From Pseudobutyrivibrio ruminis (GTDB lineage Bacteria > Bacillota > Clostridia > Lachnospirales > Lachnospiraceae), in the NCBI GenBank assembly GCA_015057305.1, contig SVES01000035.1:1-33443 (forward strand): a stretch of 33,443 nucleotides of DNA, written 5' to 3'. The notes below the pieces were generated by a model, which ran no database searches, was not told where the DNA came from, and saw nothing but the letters and a program-made list of their open reading frames with translations. Shown piece after piece: positions 25,518 through 33,302 of this stretch. Every line of letters begins with the position of its first letter. Within the stretch, counting starts at the first letter, position 1. Made by a program: the position numbers and the translations under genes.

Positions 25518-25548
25518 ATTATAAAGTATTACGTAACGTGAGAGTCAA
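25518..25548 (-). promoter_or_regulatory. MerR-type promoter with 19-bp spacer and operator dyad
   Basis: On the minus strand: TTGACT (25543-25548), a 19-base spacer CTCACGTTACGTAATACTT, and TATAAT (25518-25523). The spacer holds a TTACGTAA palindrome. MerR-family regulators bind a dyad in over-long (19-20 bp) spacers and correct it by DNA distortion. This promoter precedes the MerR/TipA gene and its protease partner, so autoregulation is very likely. GGAGGT lies at about 25500-25507. Confidence 0.8.
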
Positions 25549-25679
25549 CAAGTTAAATACGATAATTCAAGCTCACTGATTGTTAGTGGTAAAATAAAAT
25601 TACCCACTTAAGGGAAAGAAAATTTCTCACCTATATAGAAAAATATAAGTCCTTTGTAGTTTAATATAATTAAAATACT

Positions 25680-25900
25680 ACTAATAGGGGATTTAACAGC
25701 TAAAAGAATATTTCAAGATTTGCAAAGAGATTATAACTTTGGTGGAGCTATGATACAGTAAAACGATATGTACATAAAATTAAAGCAACTCCGCCGAAGG
25801 CTTATATGCTTTGTGCGTAAGAAAAAAAATATTGCACTTATAGGCATTCTGGCAATGATAAAACACATTTTAAAACAAAAACAGGGCTGCAAATATTGGA
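25680..25900 (+). pseudogene. IS21-family (IstA/IstB-like) transposase relic
   Basis: Plus-strand frames give RIFQDLQRDYNFGG, then (one frame over) WSYDTVKRYVHKIKATPPKA, which resembles the IstA DNA-binding region (…SYxTVKRYVR…). A few dozen bases on, KKKNIALIGI and HSGNDKTHFKTKTG in the neighbouring frame resemble the IstB Walker region (…NxxLIGxxGxGKTH…). Frames are broken and most of the element is gone. The identification is tentative. Confidence 0.4.
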
Positions 25901-25902
25901 AA

Positions 25903-25956
25903 AAGAAAATGAATTATATCCACTTCATCCTAATAACGGATATAATTCATTTTCTT
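25903..25956. repeat. 19-bp perfect inverted repeat (hairpin)
   Basis: Arms 25903-25921 and 25938-25956 (containing GAAAATGAATTATATCC and its complement), loop 16 bases. It is a strong stem in the space between the helicase operon end and the IS21-like relic. It may be a bidirectional terminator or an end of a decayed mobile element. Confidence 0.7.
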
Positions 25957-25969
25957 CTCTAAAATAATC

Positions 25970-26008
25970 TTCCGCTATCCTAAAATTTATAGAGTAAGAA
26001 TAGCGGAA
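25970..26008 (-). terminator. Hairpin downstream of scar C, possible terminator
   Basis: TTCCGCTAT (25970-25978) pairs with ATAGCGGAA (26000-26008), loop 21 bases. Read on the minus strand, GATTATTTTAG follows. It lies downstream of the helicase and scar C, so it could end transcription of the recombinase-helicase block, together with the hairpin at 25903-25956. Confidence 0.4.
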
Positions 26009-26046
26009 AAACCATTATTTATTATATATGCTAACCCAACAAAGTA

Positions 26047-26216
26047 TTACTTTTGCTTAATTAATCTAACTACTGTCTCCACATGCAACGACCCGTCTGG
26101 ATTGATGTTTTATACTGTTTCGACTAGATTTTCACTTTTTTCTGTTTTCTCGGTAATCGGGAATATGTCAATGGCTCTTTTAGAGGTATCAGTAAGTGGG
26201 AATAAGTCTACTAGAG
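26047..26216 (-). pseudogene. Recombinase attachment scar (site C) with rumA-like tail
   Basis: Minus strand reads VDLFPLTDTSKRA then IDIFPITEKTEKSENLVETV and a TAA, then after the stop NINPDGSLHVETVVRLIKQK and TAA at 26047-26049. The two units are the VDLFP-x-TD repeat also seen at sites A and B, and HVETVV is the rumA-like tail also seen as HVEAAI at site A. It starts directly at the helicase stop codon. Inference: a left-behind end of an element that used a rumA-like target. Confidence 0.6.
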
Positions 26217-28937
26217 CTATTTTCTTTTTTGCTTATCCAATCCATTCTTTACAGAAATTAGGGAAACATCCTTATCAGTTGATTTTTTTCTAAAATTAGA
26301 TAATACTACTTTTTCTGTTTCTGGCGTCCAATATATTCTCAACCTTTCTCTGGCCCTAGTAATGGCCGTATAAAATATATTGTGAGTAATCTGTTCGTCA
26401 ACCTCATCAGTGATTACAACTTTTACAGAATTATATTCCAAACCTTGTGCCTTATGTATAGATATTGCATATGCCACCTGAAACGGTACTATGTGATCTG
26501 CATTTAAATCATCATCTTCGTCTGTACTTTTAAATTTGTTTACAGTAAAGCGGATAATAGAATCTCCATCTTCAGTCTCATTTATTAACTCGAAATCATA
26601 CCCTGAAGCTTGCATTTCATTAATAGGTCTATCTAGTAAGATATCGAACTGAATCTCTCTTTCATGTGCTTCTATATTAACTATCTTTCCTTTTGAATTA
26701 TTATAAATTAGAGGATGGAATCTGTTAGATTCATTAAATAAAATAGGATCTCCAATTCTATAGGTTTGAACTCCCCAAACAACTTCTGGATTTGGGTTGT
26801 TACCTTGTAGAAATCTATTAATATTGTTTATTCCATAAAGCCCATCATAGTTCAAGCAAAGAACAATTTCATCATCTACTGAACGTTCAAAAATTGACTC
26901 ATCTAAGTCAGATGTGTAATCATTCCTAGCTAAATGTTCCAATATATCTTCATCAAGTTCTCTTACCTTTTTCCATACCGTTAAGAGGCTCTGGTTTTTA
27001 CTACGATATGGTTCTTCTAATTCGAAAACAGAAGTCTTCGGTACAAATGATCGTACAATATTAAACCAATTCCCAAAAGTTATAGATTCTATTTGGAATA
27101 TATCTCCAACTAGTACAAGCAATTTAAATGTTGATTTGTTTATGACCTCATACATATGGGCATTGCTTACCGTACTACATTCATCAATAAACAACACATC
27201 GCAATCTGTATCAATATGTGAAGAAGTCAAAAATTTAGCAATTGTATAGTAGGTACAATTAGATGCATGCACTTTTTGCTTCATATTGTCTACTGCTGGA
27301 TTAGTATTTGCTAGGTAGATTTTCTTTTCATCATTAAAAAAATTTGATATGTGGTTTATTAATGTAGTTTTACCTGTACCTGCAGCACCATATATTAGAG
27401 ATACACTAGATTTATCAAATGCATTTCTTAAAGCTGTCTTCTTTTCTTCACAATCTATTATGTGGGATGTATTCTCAAGCCAATAATCAACGGATGACTT
27501 ATAACCTTTAATTCCTTCTTTGGTTAATTTATTCAGTGATTTAATTATTTTTACAGCATTTTCTTCATACCCCTTAATATAAAGCTGCCCTTTAAACTCT
27601 TTTATTTTTCTGCTTTCATGTTTGTAATATAATCGCCTATTATATTCATTAATTAGATCATCGATATTTTCAAAATTCATTATATCTTTTTTACTGGTAA
27701 ATAGCTGTCCTTCTATTTCCGTATTGTTTTTTATCATTCTAGCAAATAGTTCATGTTCTCTATTATTCACATCTAAACAAAAAAGTAAATCAATCAATCG
27801 AGGATTATGGTTTTTTAAAGATGTGTTGAAAGGCATTTTATCAAATGGAATACACCCATATTCTAGATATAGGTTTGATAATAAATTGCAAGTATTATGA
27901 CCAATCTGACTTTTTATTATTTTATTATTCATTCTATAAAGTAAATATTTAAGTACATTAGTCCCAGGTGAGTTGCTGATAATTATTTCTCTACATTTAT
28001 CTAGCAAATCAAAAATCAATGAGCTTTTAGACCTGAGGTTTGCTTTTTCCCTTATTCTTTCATAATAATCTCGTGGCATACTAACAAGTTCATCAAGAGT
28101 GATTCCGGTTGTTAAAATAAATAGCATTAACTTTCTGTATTCATTATAATTAGTTGAAATTTTATAATTTAAACCAAAAATACGTGCAAAATTATTCAAT
28201 TCACAAGGGCGAATAGATGCCTCATAATTTTCAATAATTCTAATTGGCATTTTCTTTCCTAGAACTTCAATCATGTCATTCCTGATCCAAAATTTAACTG
28301 CATAGTTAGATATTATATCAATATGAGTAAAAGCTATTATCCTATCAAACTTACTTACATTATCATTGGCAGTTGTAAATGTTACTTCATAGTATATCTT
28401 TTCATTTATAAAAAATGGTTTGATTTTTCGTATATAATACCTATCATTATATTCACTTCGATATCCACTCTTTGATGGACTTTTTATTTTCTCGGCTATT
28501 TTTTTGTAATATTCATTCAAGTGCGGGTCAACTTCTAATGGAAATTTATGTATATTAGACAGAATTTCTATGTTGTACCTATCTTTTAATAAGTCTTTTA
28601 TCTTTATCATATATTCGTAATATTTGAGCATCAATCTTTCTGCATGTCCTTCATCAAGGGTATAGTGAGAAGTAGAGACTTGAAGGAATTTATGGAACTT
28701 ATGTAAAAAATTTAGATAGCTAACTTTTTTGACATAATCATTTGCTTTTTGAATATTAGCATATGTTATTTCAATATCATGACCATTACTAAAAGCTTTT
28801 AGTGAGACATGTTCTACTAAATCACGTAAATCTGATAGAATATTTTGAGACAGAAAACCACGATCAGTAGATTTAAAGTAATCAATATTTTTACAAATTT
28901 TTTTATCAATAACCGCTATTGCATGATCAATTTTCAT
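26217..28937 (-). CDS. Superfamily 1 DNA helicase (RecD/UvrD-like) with a large uncharacterised N-terminal region
   Basis: The 906-residue protein has an N-terminal region of about 500 residues that I do not recognise, followed by a helicase core: motif I YGAAGTGKTTL (Walker A, 516-526), motif II VLFIDECST (about 581-589), motif III GDIFQIES (611-618), motif V AISIHKAQGLEYN, and motif VI FYTAITRARERLRIYW. The YAISIHKAQGLEY and TRARER pair is typical of RecD2-like and related SF1 enzymes. It is preceded by the DUF1413 gene (13-base gap) and serine recombinases, and ends exactly at scar C. Role unknown: element maintenance or phage defence are both possible. Appears intact. Confidence 0.8.
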   Translation of the reverse strand: MKIDHAIAVIDKKICKNIDYFKSTDRGFLSQNILSDLRDLVEHVSLKAFSNGHDIEITYANIQKANDYVKKVSYLNFLHKFHKFLQVSTSHYTLDEGHAERLMLKYYEYMIKIKDLLKDRYNIEILSNIHKFPLEVDPHLNEYYKKIAEKIKSPSKSGYRSEYNDRYYIRKIKPFFINEKIYYEVTFTTANDNVSKFDRIIAFTHIDIISNYAVKFWIRNDMIEVLGKKMPIRIIENYEASIRPCELNNFARIFGLNYKISTNYNEYRKLMLFILTTGITLDELVSMPRDYYERIREKANLRSKSSLIFDLLDKCREIIISNSPGTNVLKYLLYRMNNKIIKSQIGHNTCNLLSNLYLEYGCIPFDKMPFNTSLKNHNPRLIDLLFCLDVNNREHELFARMIKNNTEIEGQLFTSKKDIMNFENIDDLINEYNRRLYYKHESRKIKEFKGQLYIKGYEENAVKIIKSLNKLTKEGIKGYKSSVDYWLENTSHIIDCEEKKTALRNAFDKSSVSLIYGAAGTGKTTLINHISNFFNDEKKIYLANTNPAVDNMKQKVHASNCTYYTIAKFLTSSHIDTDCDVLFIDECSTVSNAHMYEVINKSTFKLLVLVGDIFQIESITFGNWFNIVRSFVPKTSVFELEEPYRSKNQSLLTVWKKVRELDEDILEHLARNDYTSDLDESIFERSVDDEIVLCLNYDGLYGINNINRFLQGNNPNPEVVWGVQTYRIGDPILFNESNRFHPLIYNNSKGKIVNIEAHEREIQFDILLDRPINEMQASGYDFELINETEDGDSIIRFTVNKFKSTDEDDDLNADHIVPFQVAYAISIHKAQGLEYNSVKVVITDEVDEQITHNIFYTAITRARERLRIYWTPETEKVVLSNFRKKSTDKDVSLISVKNGLDKQKRK

Positions 28938-28950
28938 TTTTATTTTCCCC

Positions 28951-29190
28951 CTACTTTATTTTCATGTATCTTTGCTGGTTTGATGAAGTTTTTTCAATAG
29001 CCTTTATCCCTTCTCCATTTAATTTGTTTACATAGTTTAAAAATAAAGTCCCAAGCAAAAGTCGGTCTTTTCTCGGTATTCGATTCCAAACATACCCTTT
29101 AAATAGTTCTTTAACTAAAAACACTTCACCATCATTTAAATTTTCTGCTTCCTTAATTGCTTCGTCTAATAACATATTTACATCACCCAA
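28951..29190 (-). CDS. DUF1413-family small protein
   Basis: The 79-residue protein contains LVKELFKGYVWNRI, PRKDRLLLGTLFLNYVNKLN and IEKTSSNQQRY, the DUF1413 pattern. The function of the family is unknown; it is common on clostridial mobile elements. TTG at 29190 is a good start because GAGGAGAG lies about six bases upstream; an internal ATG (29175) is the alternative. It lies between the recombinases and the helicase, and the C-terminal half is duplicated as a remnant at 23763-23900. Confidence 0.75.
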   Translation of the reverse strand: MGDVNMLLDEAIKEAENLNDGEVFLVKELFKGYVWNRIPRKDRLLLGTLFLNYVNKLNGEGIKAIEKTSSNQQRYMKIK

Positions 29191-29270
29191 GTTATTCTCT
29201 CCTCGTCAATATCTTTGTTAACAATATTGTTGATAATATTATATAAGTAAAATTCATCTTTTACAATATG

Positions 29271-29310
29271 AAAAGTCGCCAATCTAGAGAATTCCACTCA
29301 TAGATTGACG
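29271..29310 (-). terminator. Terminator after the recombinase genes
   Basis: CGTCAATCTA / TAGATTGGCG (29301-29310 with 29277-29286) make a 10-bp stem with one G-U pair, followed on the minus strand by ACTTTT. It lies 18 bases after the stop of the last recombinase (29328). Confidence 0.65.
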
Positions 29311-29327
29311 CCATTTAAATATGTTTT

Positions 29328-30896
29328 TTATTCTATATCTATTTCTGCTCCTGACTTAAACTCTACTGTAAGCTTATCATCAAAAACTGTTACTTTATCA
29401 ATCAGCATTCTTACCAGCCTTTCATCATATTCTTCTAGTAGGCCATCTTGCTCATTTAAGAACTTCTCCATTTCCTCCAGTTTTTGCTTAGATCCTTTTC
29501 TTTCAGCTTGATCTATCAGAACCCTATGCCTATCTTCTCTCAGCTTATAAATCTCATCAGCTATGTCATTATAATTTTCTTTTGAGTTGGCTCGCTTTAG
29601 TAGCTCATTCTGTAGCTCTTCCATCCTTTTATCTATTTCTACTACTTCTTCATTACTATTTTTAGTTATAACTGTTTCTATATTTTTCTTTAGTAGAGGT
29701 AAAAATTCATCTTTTTGAGCAAGTAATTTATTAACTGCTTCAACTATTGTAGAGCATAGCATCTCCTCTGGCACAGTCCTAGCTTTACAGGTTAGTCCTG
29801 TACTTTCAAGCCTACTAACACATCGCCATACAATTGATTTTTTCCCTCGATTATTCCAGTGGACTCTCCTAAATATTTCTCCGCACTGGCCACAAAACAC
29901 AATCTGAGCAAAAGCGTGGTTGGAACTAAAGTTTCTTCTTTTTCCGCTTGCACCTATATGTCCTCTACTTCGGCGGGCTAGCTCCTCTTGGACTTGCATG
30001 AAAATCTCACGTGGTATTATAGCCTCGTGATTATTCTCCACATAATACTGAGGAACAATCCCGTTATTCTTAACCCTCTTCTTTGTAAGAAAATCTACTG
30101 TGTAGGTTTTTTGCAAAAGTGCATCTCCCATATATTTTTCATTACTTAATATTTTTCTAATGGAGCTGGTATGCCACCTCTTTCCACCCGCTCCTGTAAG
30201 AACTCCATCAGCTTCTAAACCTTTTTTAATCTTGTCCATAGAAGAGCCTTCAAGATATTCCCTATAAATTCTTTTAATGATTTCTGCCTCTTCAGGAACT
30301 ATGACTAGCTTCTTGTTTTCGTCTTTGGTATATCCTAAAAATCTAGAGCAGTTAACCATAACTTGACCTTGCTGGTATCTGTACTGATATCCAAGCTTAA
30401 CATTCTGACTTAAGGATTGACTTTCCTGTTGTGCCAAGGAAGCCATAATGGTTATCATGATTTCTCCCTTGGCATCCAGTGTATTGATATTCTCCTTTTC
30501 AAAATAAACAGCTACATTTTTCTCCTTAAGCTTTCTAATATAGTGGAGACAATCTAATGTGTTTCTTGCGAATCTACTTATTGACTTTGTAATTATCATG
30601 TCGATCTTGCCTGCCATACACTCATCAATCATTTTATTAAATTCATCTCGTTTTTTAGTGTTAGTTCCACTTATACCATCATCAGCAAAAATACCTGCAA
30701 ATGTCCATTCATTATTCTTTTTAATAAAATCTGTATAGTGTTCTATCTGTACATCATAGCTACTGGCTTGCTCTTCACTCTCTGTTGAAACTCTGCAATA
30801 TGCAGCTACTCGTAATTTTGGTATTTCATCTTTATTTTCACTATTTCCAGCACGCCTTACGGCAGGAATGATAACAACATTTTTATTAACTGCCAT
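29328..30896 (-). CDS. Large serine recombinase, third of a triplet
   Basis: The 522-residue large serine recombinase has the catalytic domain at the N-terminus ([20 protein letters not shown]; nucleophile Ser in [15 protein letters not shown] with the conserved Arg), a Recombinase domain ([20 protein letters not shown] ... [11 protein letters not shown]), a zinc beta-ribbon ([11 protein letters not shown] ... WRCVSR ... LTCKAR), and a C-terminal coiled coil ([20 protein letters not shown]). It starts after AGGAGGT and overlaps the end of the 145-residue middle gene by 11 bases. It should act with the first recombinase in integration and excision of the element. Confidence 0.93.
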   Translation of the reverse strand: MAVNKNVVIIPAVRRAGNSENKDEIPKLRVAAYCRVSTESEEQASSYDVQIEHYTDFIKKNNEWTFAGIFADDGISGTNTKKRDEFNKMIDECMAGKIDMIITKSISRFARNTLDCLHYIRKLKEKNVAVYFEKENINTLDAKGEIMITIMASLAQQESQSLSQNVKLGYQYRYQQGQVMVNCSRFLGYTKDENKKLVIVPEEAEIIKRIYREYLEGSSMDKIKKGLEADGVLTGAGGKRWHTSSIRKILSNEKYMGDALLQKTYTVDFLTKKRVKNNGIVPQYYVENNHEAIIPREIFMQVQEELARRSRGHIGASGKRRNFSSNHAFAQIVFCGQCGEIFRRVHWNNRGKKSIVWRCVSRLESTGLTCKARTVPEEMLCSTIVEAVNKLLAQKDEFLPLLKKNIETVITKNSNEEVVEIDKRMEELQNELLKRANSKENYNDIADEIYKLREDRHRVLIDQAERKGSKQKLEEMEKFLNEQDGLLEEYDERLVRMLIDKVTVFDDKLTVEFKSGAEIDIE

Positions 30897-31323
30897 CTTG
30901 CACCTCCTTCTCTCTAATTAAACTGTATACATATTCAGCTTGAGTAAATGGATCAGGATACTCCTTTTTTATTTCACCTATAGTAAATTCAGTTATAGCT
31001 GAAACTTTTTTCTCTTCTTTAGGTTCAAAAATTCTACCTAGTTTTTTCGCTCTTTTATTTCTTTCTATTTCTGCCTTGTCGAAAACTGATTTATCTATAA
31101 TAGAAGGATAATAATCGTCTCCTAAATAGCGTTTGTTTCTAAGCATTCTTCCAACAGTTCCATGGTAAGAATTTATTCCAGCTTCCTTCGCTGCCTTTGT
31201 TAAGGAAAGTCCTGATAAGTAATTTTCAAATAACCTTCTAACCTTTTCGGCTTCTCCCTCAAATATATGGGCAGAGCCATCAATTATTTTATAGCCATAT
31301 GGTACATGCCCCACTTCACTCAC
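30886..31323 (-). CDS. Recombinase-domain protein without catalytic domain, middle of the triplet
   Basis: The 145-residue protein has only the Recombinase (DNA-binding) part: [60 protein letters not shown], then a charged tail. The resolvase domain with the nucleophile Ser is absent. It begins at GTG 31323, whose four bases GTGA overlap the stop of the first recombinase, and overlaps the third gene by 11 bases. In serine-recombinase triplets of integrative elements such a short middle protein recurs; it is probably an accessory or specificity subunit rather than a broken gene. Confidence 0.85.
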   Translation of the reverse strand: MSEVGHVPYGYKIIDGSAHIFEGEAEKVRRLFENYLSGLSLTKAAKEAGINSYHGTVGRMLRNKRYLGDDYYPSIIDKSVFDKAEIERNKRAKKLGRIFEPKEEKKVSAITEFTIGEIKKEYPDPFTQAEYVYSLIREKEVQDGS

Positions 31324-32879
31324 ATCCTTTCCCTAAGGGTAATTCCACTCTTTAAAACAAAGCCAATCTCCTGCCTTGAAAAAACTATTATTTCTTCTAC
31401 ATGATTATCAAAGGCTTCATCATCAAATTCTTTTAATGACCCTGCCTTGTTTACATACTTAATTAAATTATTTACTTCCTGCCCTTTTGATAATTCGCTG
31501 TTCAAGTCATCAATTAATGCATCTCTTTGCTCTGTAAGCTTTTCTTTTTTCATCAGAAGTTCATTCTTTTCTCTATTATAAAGTGCTGGCTCTAAGTATC
31601 CTTTTGCCATAAGCTTTACCAGCAATTCTTTCTGACTTGTATTGTCATCTATCTCTTTTTCTAAAGCTTCAATTTTAGAAATATTATCTGACTTACTCAT
31701 GAGTCGAAGACCTTCTAAGAGAGGTTTTAATATAAAATCCTTTCCAAAGATAAGTTTGTTTATCATGGTTACAAAAACCATCTTTATATCTTCATCTCGG
31801 ATAAACTTCATTGAACATTCTGATATATCTTCTAAATGCTTTGTGCAACACCAAGCTACATATTTCCTTTTTCCAGAAGAATGAATTCTCCTCTTAAATG
31901 TGCTGCCACACTCCGAACAGATAATTTTGCTAGTAAAGGGATATCTATTTTGATATTTACTGTTTCTTTGTTCTATGCCTTTTTCTTTGGCTCTTTGTTC
32001 TATAACCCTTGATACAGTTTCAAATTCCTTGTGGCTAATTATTGGCTCATGGTGATCTTGAATAAAGTATTTATTCTTTTCTCCATTGTTTATATGCCTA
32101 TTAAATTTGCTATCTGTATACGTTTTTTGTAAGATAACATCACCAGTATATTTTTCATTTTTAAGAATTCCTCTAATTGTAGTGGCTGTCCAACCAGCTC
32201 TTCTTTTAGAAGGAATTCTTTTATTATTTAAATCATCTGCTATTTTTTGAGATCCTTTTCCAGCTAAAGCTTCACTAAAAATATATTTAACTATCTTAGC
32301 TTGTTCATGATTTATAACCATTTTCCCATCTATGTTCTCGTACCCATATGGTGGATATGAAATCTTAAAAGTGCCATTTTGAAACCTTTTTTGAATAGCC
32401 CACTTGTTATTTTCTGAAATTGAGATTGACTCACTTTCTGCTAGACTACTTAAAACTGATAACATTAATTCACTTTCCATGGATTTAGTATTTATATTTT
32501 CTTTTTCAAAGTAGATAAACACTCCAAGCTCTATCAACCTTCTTACCATTTCTAAGCAGTCAGTAGTATTTCTAGCAAATCTACTAATTGATTTTGTAAC
32601 GATTAAGTCTATCTTTTTATTTTCACAATCAGACATCATCCTTTGAAGACCTTGTCTGTTCTCTTTCTTTGTGCCACTAATGCCTTCATCATAGTAAATA
32701 CCTACATACTCCCATTCTGAGTTTGCTTTTATATAATTTTCATAGTGACTCTTTTGAGCCTGCAGGCTTTCAAGTTGTTCATCACTATCTGTAGAAACTC
32801 TGCAATAAGCTGCTACTCGCATTTTTGGCACACTAAAAGGATCAGGTCTGTTTGCTTCTATTTTTGTTATCTTTCTCAT
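31320..32879 (-). CDS. Large serine recombinase, first of a triplet
   Basis: About 519 residues. N-terminal catalytic domain: [20 protein letters not shown] (nucleophile in RVST), YYDEGISGT, SRFARNTTDCLEMV. Then a Recombinase domain (PPYGYENIDGKMVINHEQAK, IRGILKNEKYTGDVILQKTY), a zinc beta-ribbon (CSECGSTFKRR ... AWCCTKHL), and a long coiled coil (IEALEKEIDDNTSQKELLVK). ATG 32879 follows GGGGGTGAG and is preferred over an upstream ATG at 32906. Overlaps the middle gene by four bases. Two full-size recombinases plus one short one suggest a multi-subunit integrase. Confidence 0.93.
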   Translation of the reverse strand: MRKITKIEANRPDPFSVPKMRVAAYCRVSTDSDEQLESLQAQKSHYENYIKANSEWEYVGIYYDEGISGTKKENRQGLQRMMSDCENKKIDLIVTKSISRFARNTTDCLEMVRRLIELGVFIYFEKENINTKSMESELMLSVLSSLAESESISISENNKWAIQKRFQNGTFKISYPPYGYENIDGKMVINHEQAKIVKYIFSEALAGKGSQKIADDLNNKRIPSKRRAGWTATTIRGILKNEKYTGDVILQKTYTDSKFNRHINNGEKNKYFIQDHHEPIISHKEFETVSRVIEQRAKEKGIEQRNSKYQNRYPFTSKIICSECGSTFKRRIHSSGKRKYVAWCCTKHLEDISECSMKFIRDEDIKMVFVTMINKLIFGKDFILKPLLEGLRLMSKSDNISKIEALEKEIDDNTSQKELLVKLMAKGYLEPALYNREKNELLMKKEKLTEQRDALIDDLNSELSKGQEVNNLIKYVNKAGSLKEFDDEAFDNHVEEIIVFSRQEIGFVLKSGITLRERM

Positions 32880-32940
32880 TGTCTCACCCCCTTTTTTGTA
32901 GGTCACATATTACCGTTAAAACACTTATATATCAACTTAT

Positions 32941-33177
32941 TTAGGGCATTATCTTCGCTAAAAATGGTGAGAAAGTTTTACGATTTAGCTCTGTGATTCT
33001 GTCAAACTCGACCTCATTAATTAGTCCCTTTTCAAGCATCTTTTTTAAGATGTTTTCAGCCTGGATATAATTAAATTCACGCTGTATTTGTTCTTCAGAC
33101 ATTCTTCTTTTTAGATCGTTACTCTCAAAAGTTTCCTCTGTTATCTGTTGTACATTTTTGTTCTCCGTTTGTTTCAT
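32941..33177 (-). CDS. SHOCT-like small protein upstream of the recombinases
   Basis: The 78-residue protein has a variable hydrophilic start and a conserved C-terminal part: RMSEEQIQREFNYIQAENIL, LKKMLEKGLINEVEFDRITE, and the end FSPFLAKIMP. The (IL)xKMLEKGLI-x-x-x-EF pattern is the SHOCT type, and similar small genes regularly precede serine recombinases in clostridial elements. A GGAGGT site lies just upstream of ATG 33177. Function unknown; perhaps a recombination directionality or regulatory factor (inference). Confidence 0.75.
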   Translation of the reverse strand: MKQTENKNVQQITEETFESNDLKRRMSEEQIQREFNYIQAENILKKMLEKGLINEVEFDRITELNRKTFSPFLAKIMP

Positions 33178-33253
33178 ATAGCATTACCTCCTATTTAATA
33201 GCCACAGGAAGAGCTATAAGTTGAGGTTTTATAAAATATATTTAAAAATGTGC

Positions 33254-33289
33254 ATAAAAAAAGTGCCTGCAGGAATAATTCCCACAGGC
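33254..33289 (-). terminator. Terminator of the amidase gene
   Basis: On the minus strand GCCTGTGGGAA / TTCCTGCAGGC (33279-33289 with 33265-33275) form an 11-bp stem with a TTA loop, followed by ACTTTTTTTAT. A classic intrinsic terminator, 14 bases after the stop codon. Confidence 0.9.
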
Positions 33290-33302
33290 TATATCTAACT
33301 TC

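Noticed and set aside
26102..26293. Plus-strand open frame across scar C
   Set aside because: It is the complement of the VDLFP repeat and the helicase 3' end; the apparent similarity to the plus frame at 13-288 arises only because both are antisense to the same repeat.
30886..31323. Middle recombinase gene as a frameshift fragment of a larger gene
   Set aside because: It has its own start coupled to the upstream stop (GTGA), its own tail, and overlaps the next gene; both neighbours are full length.
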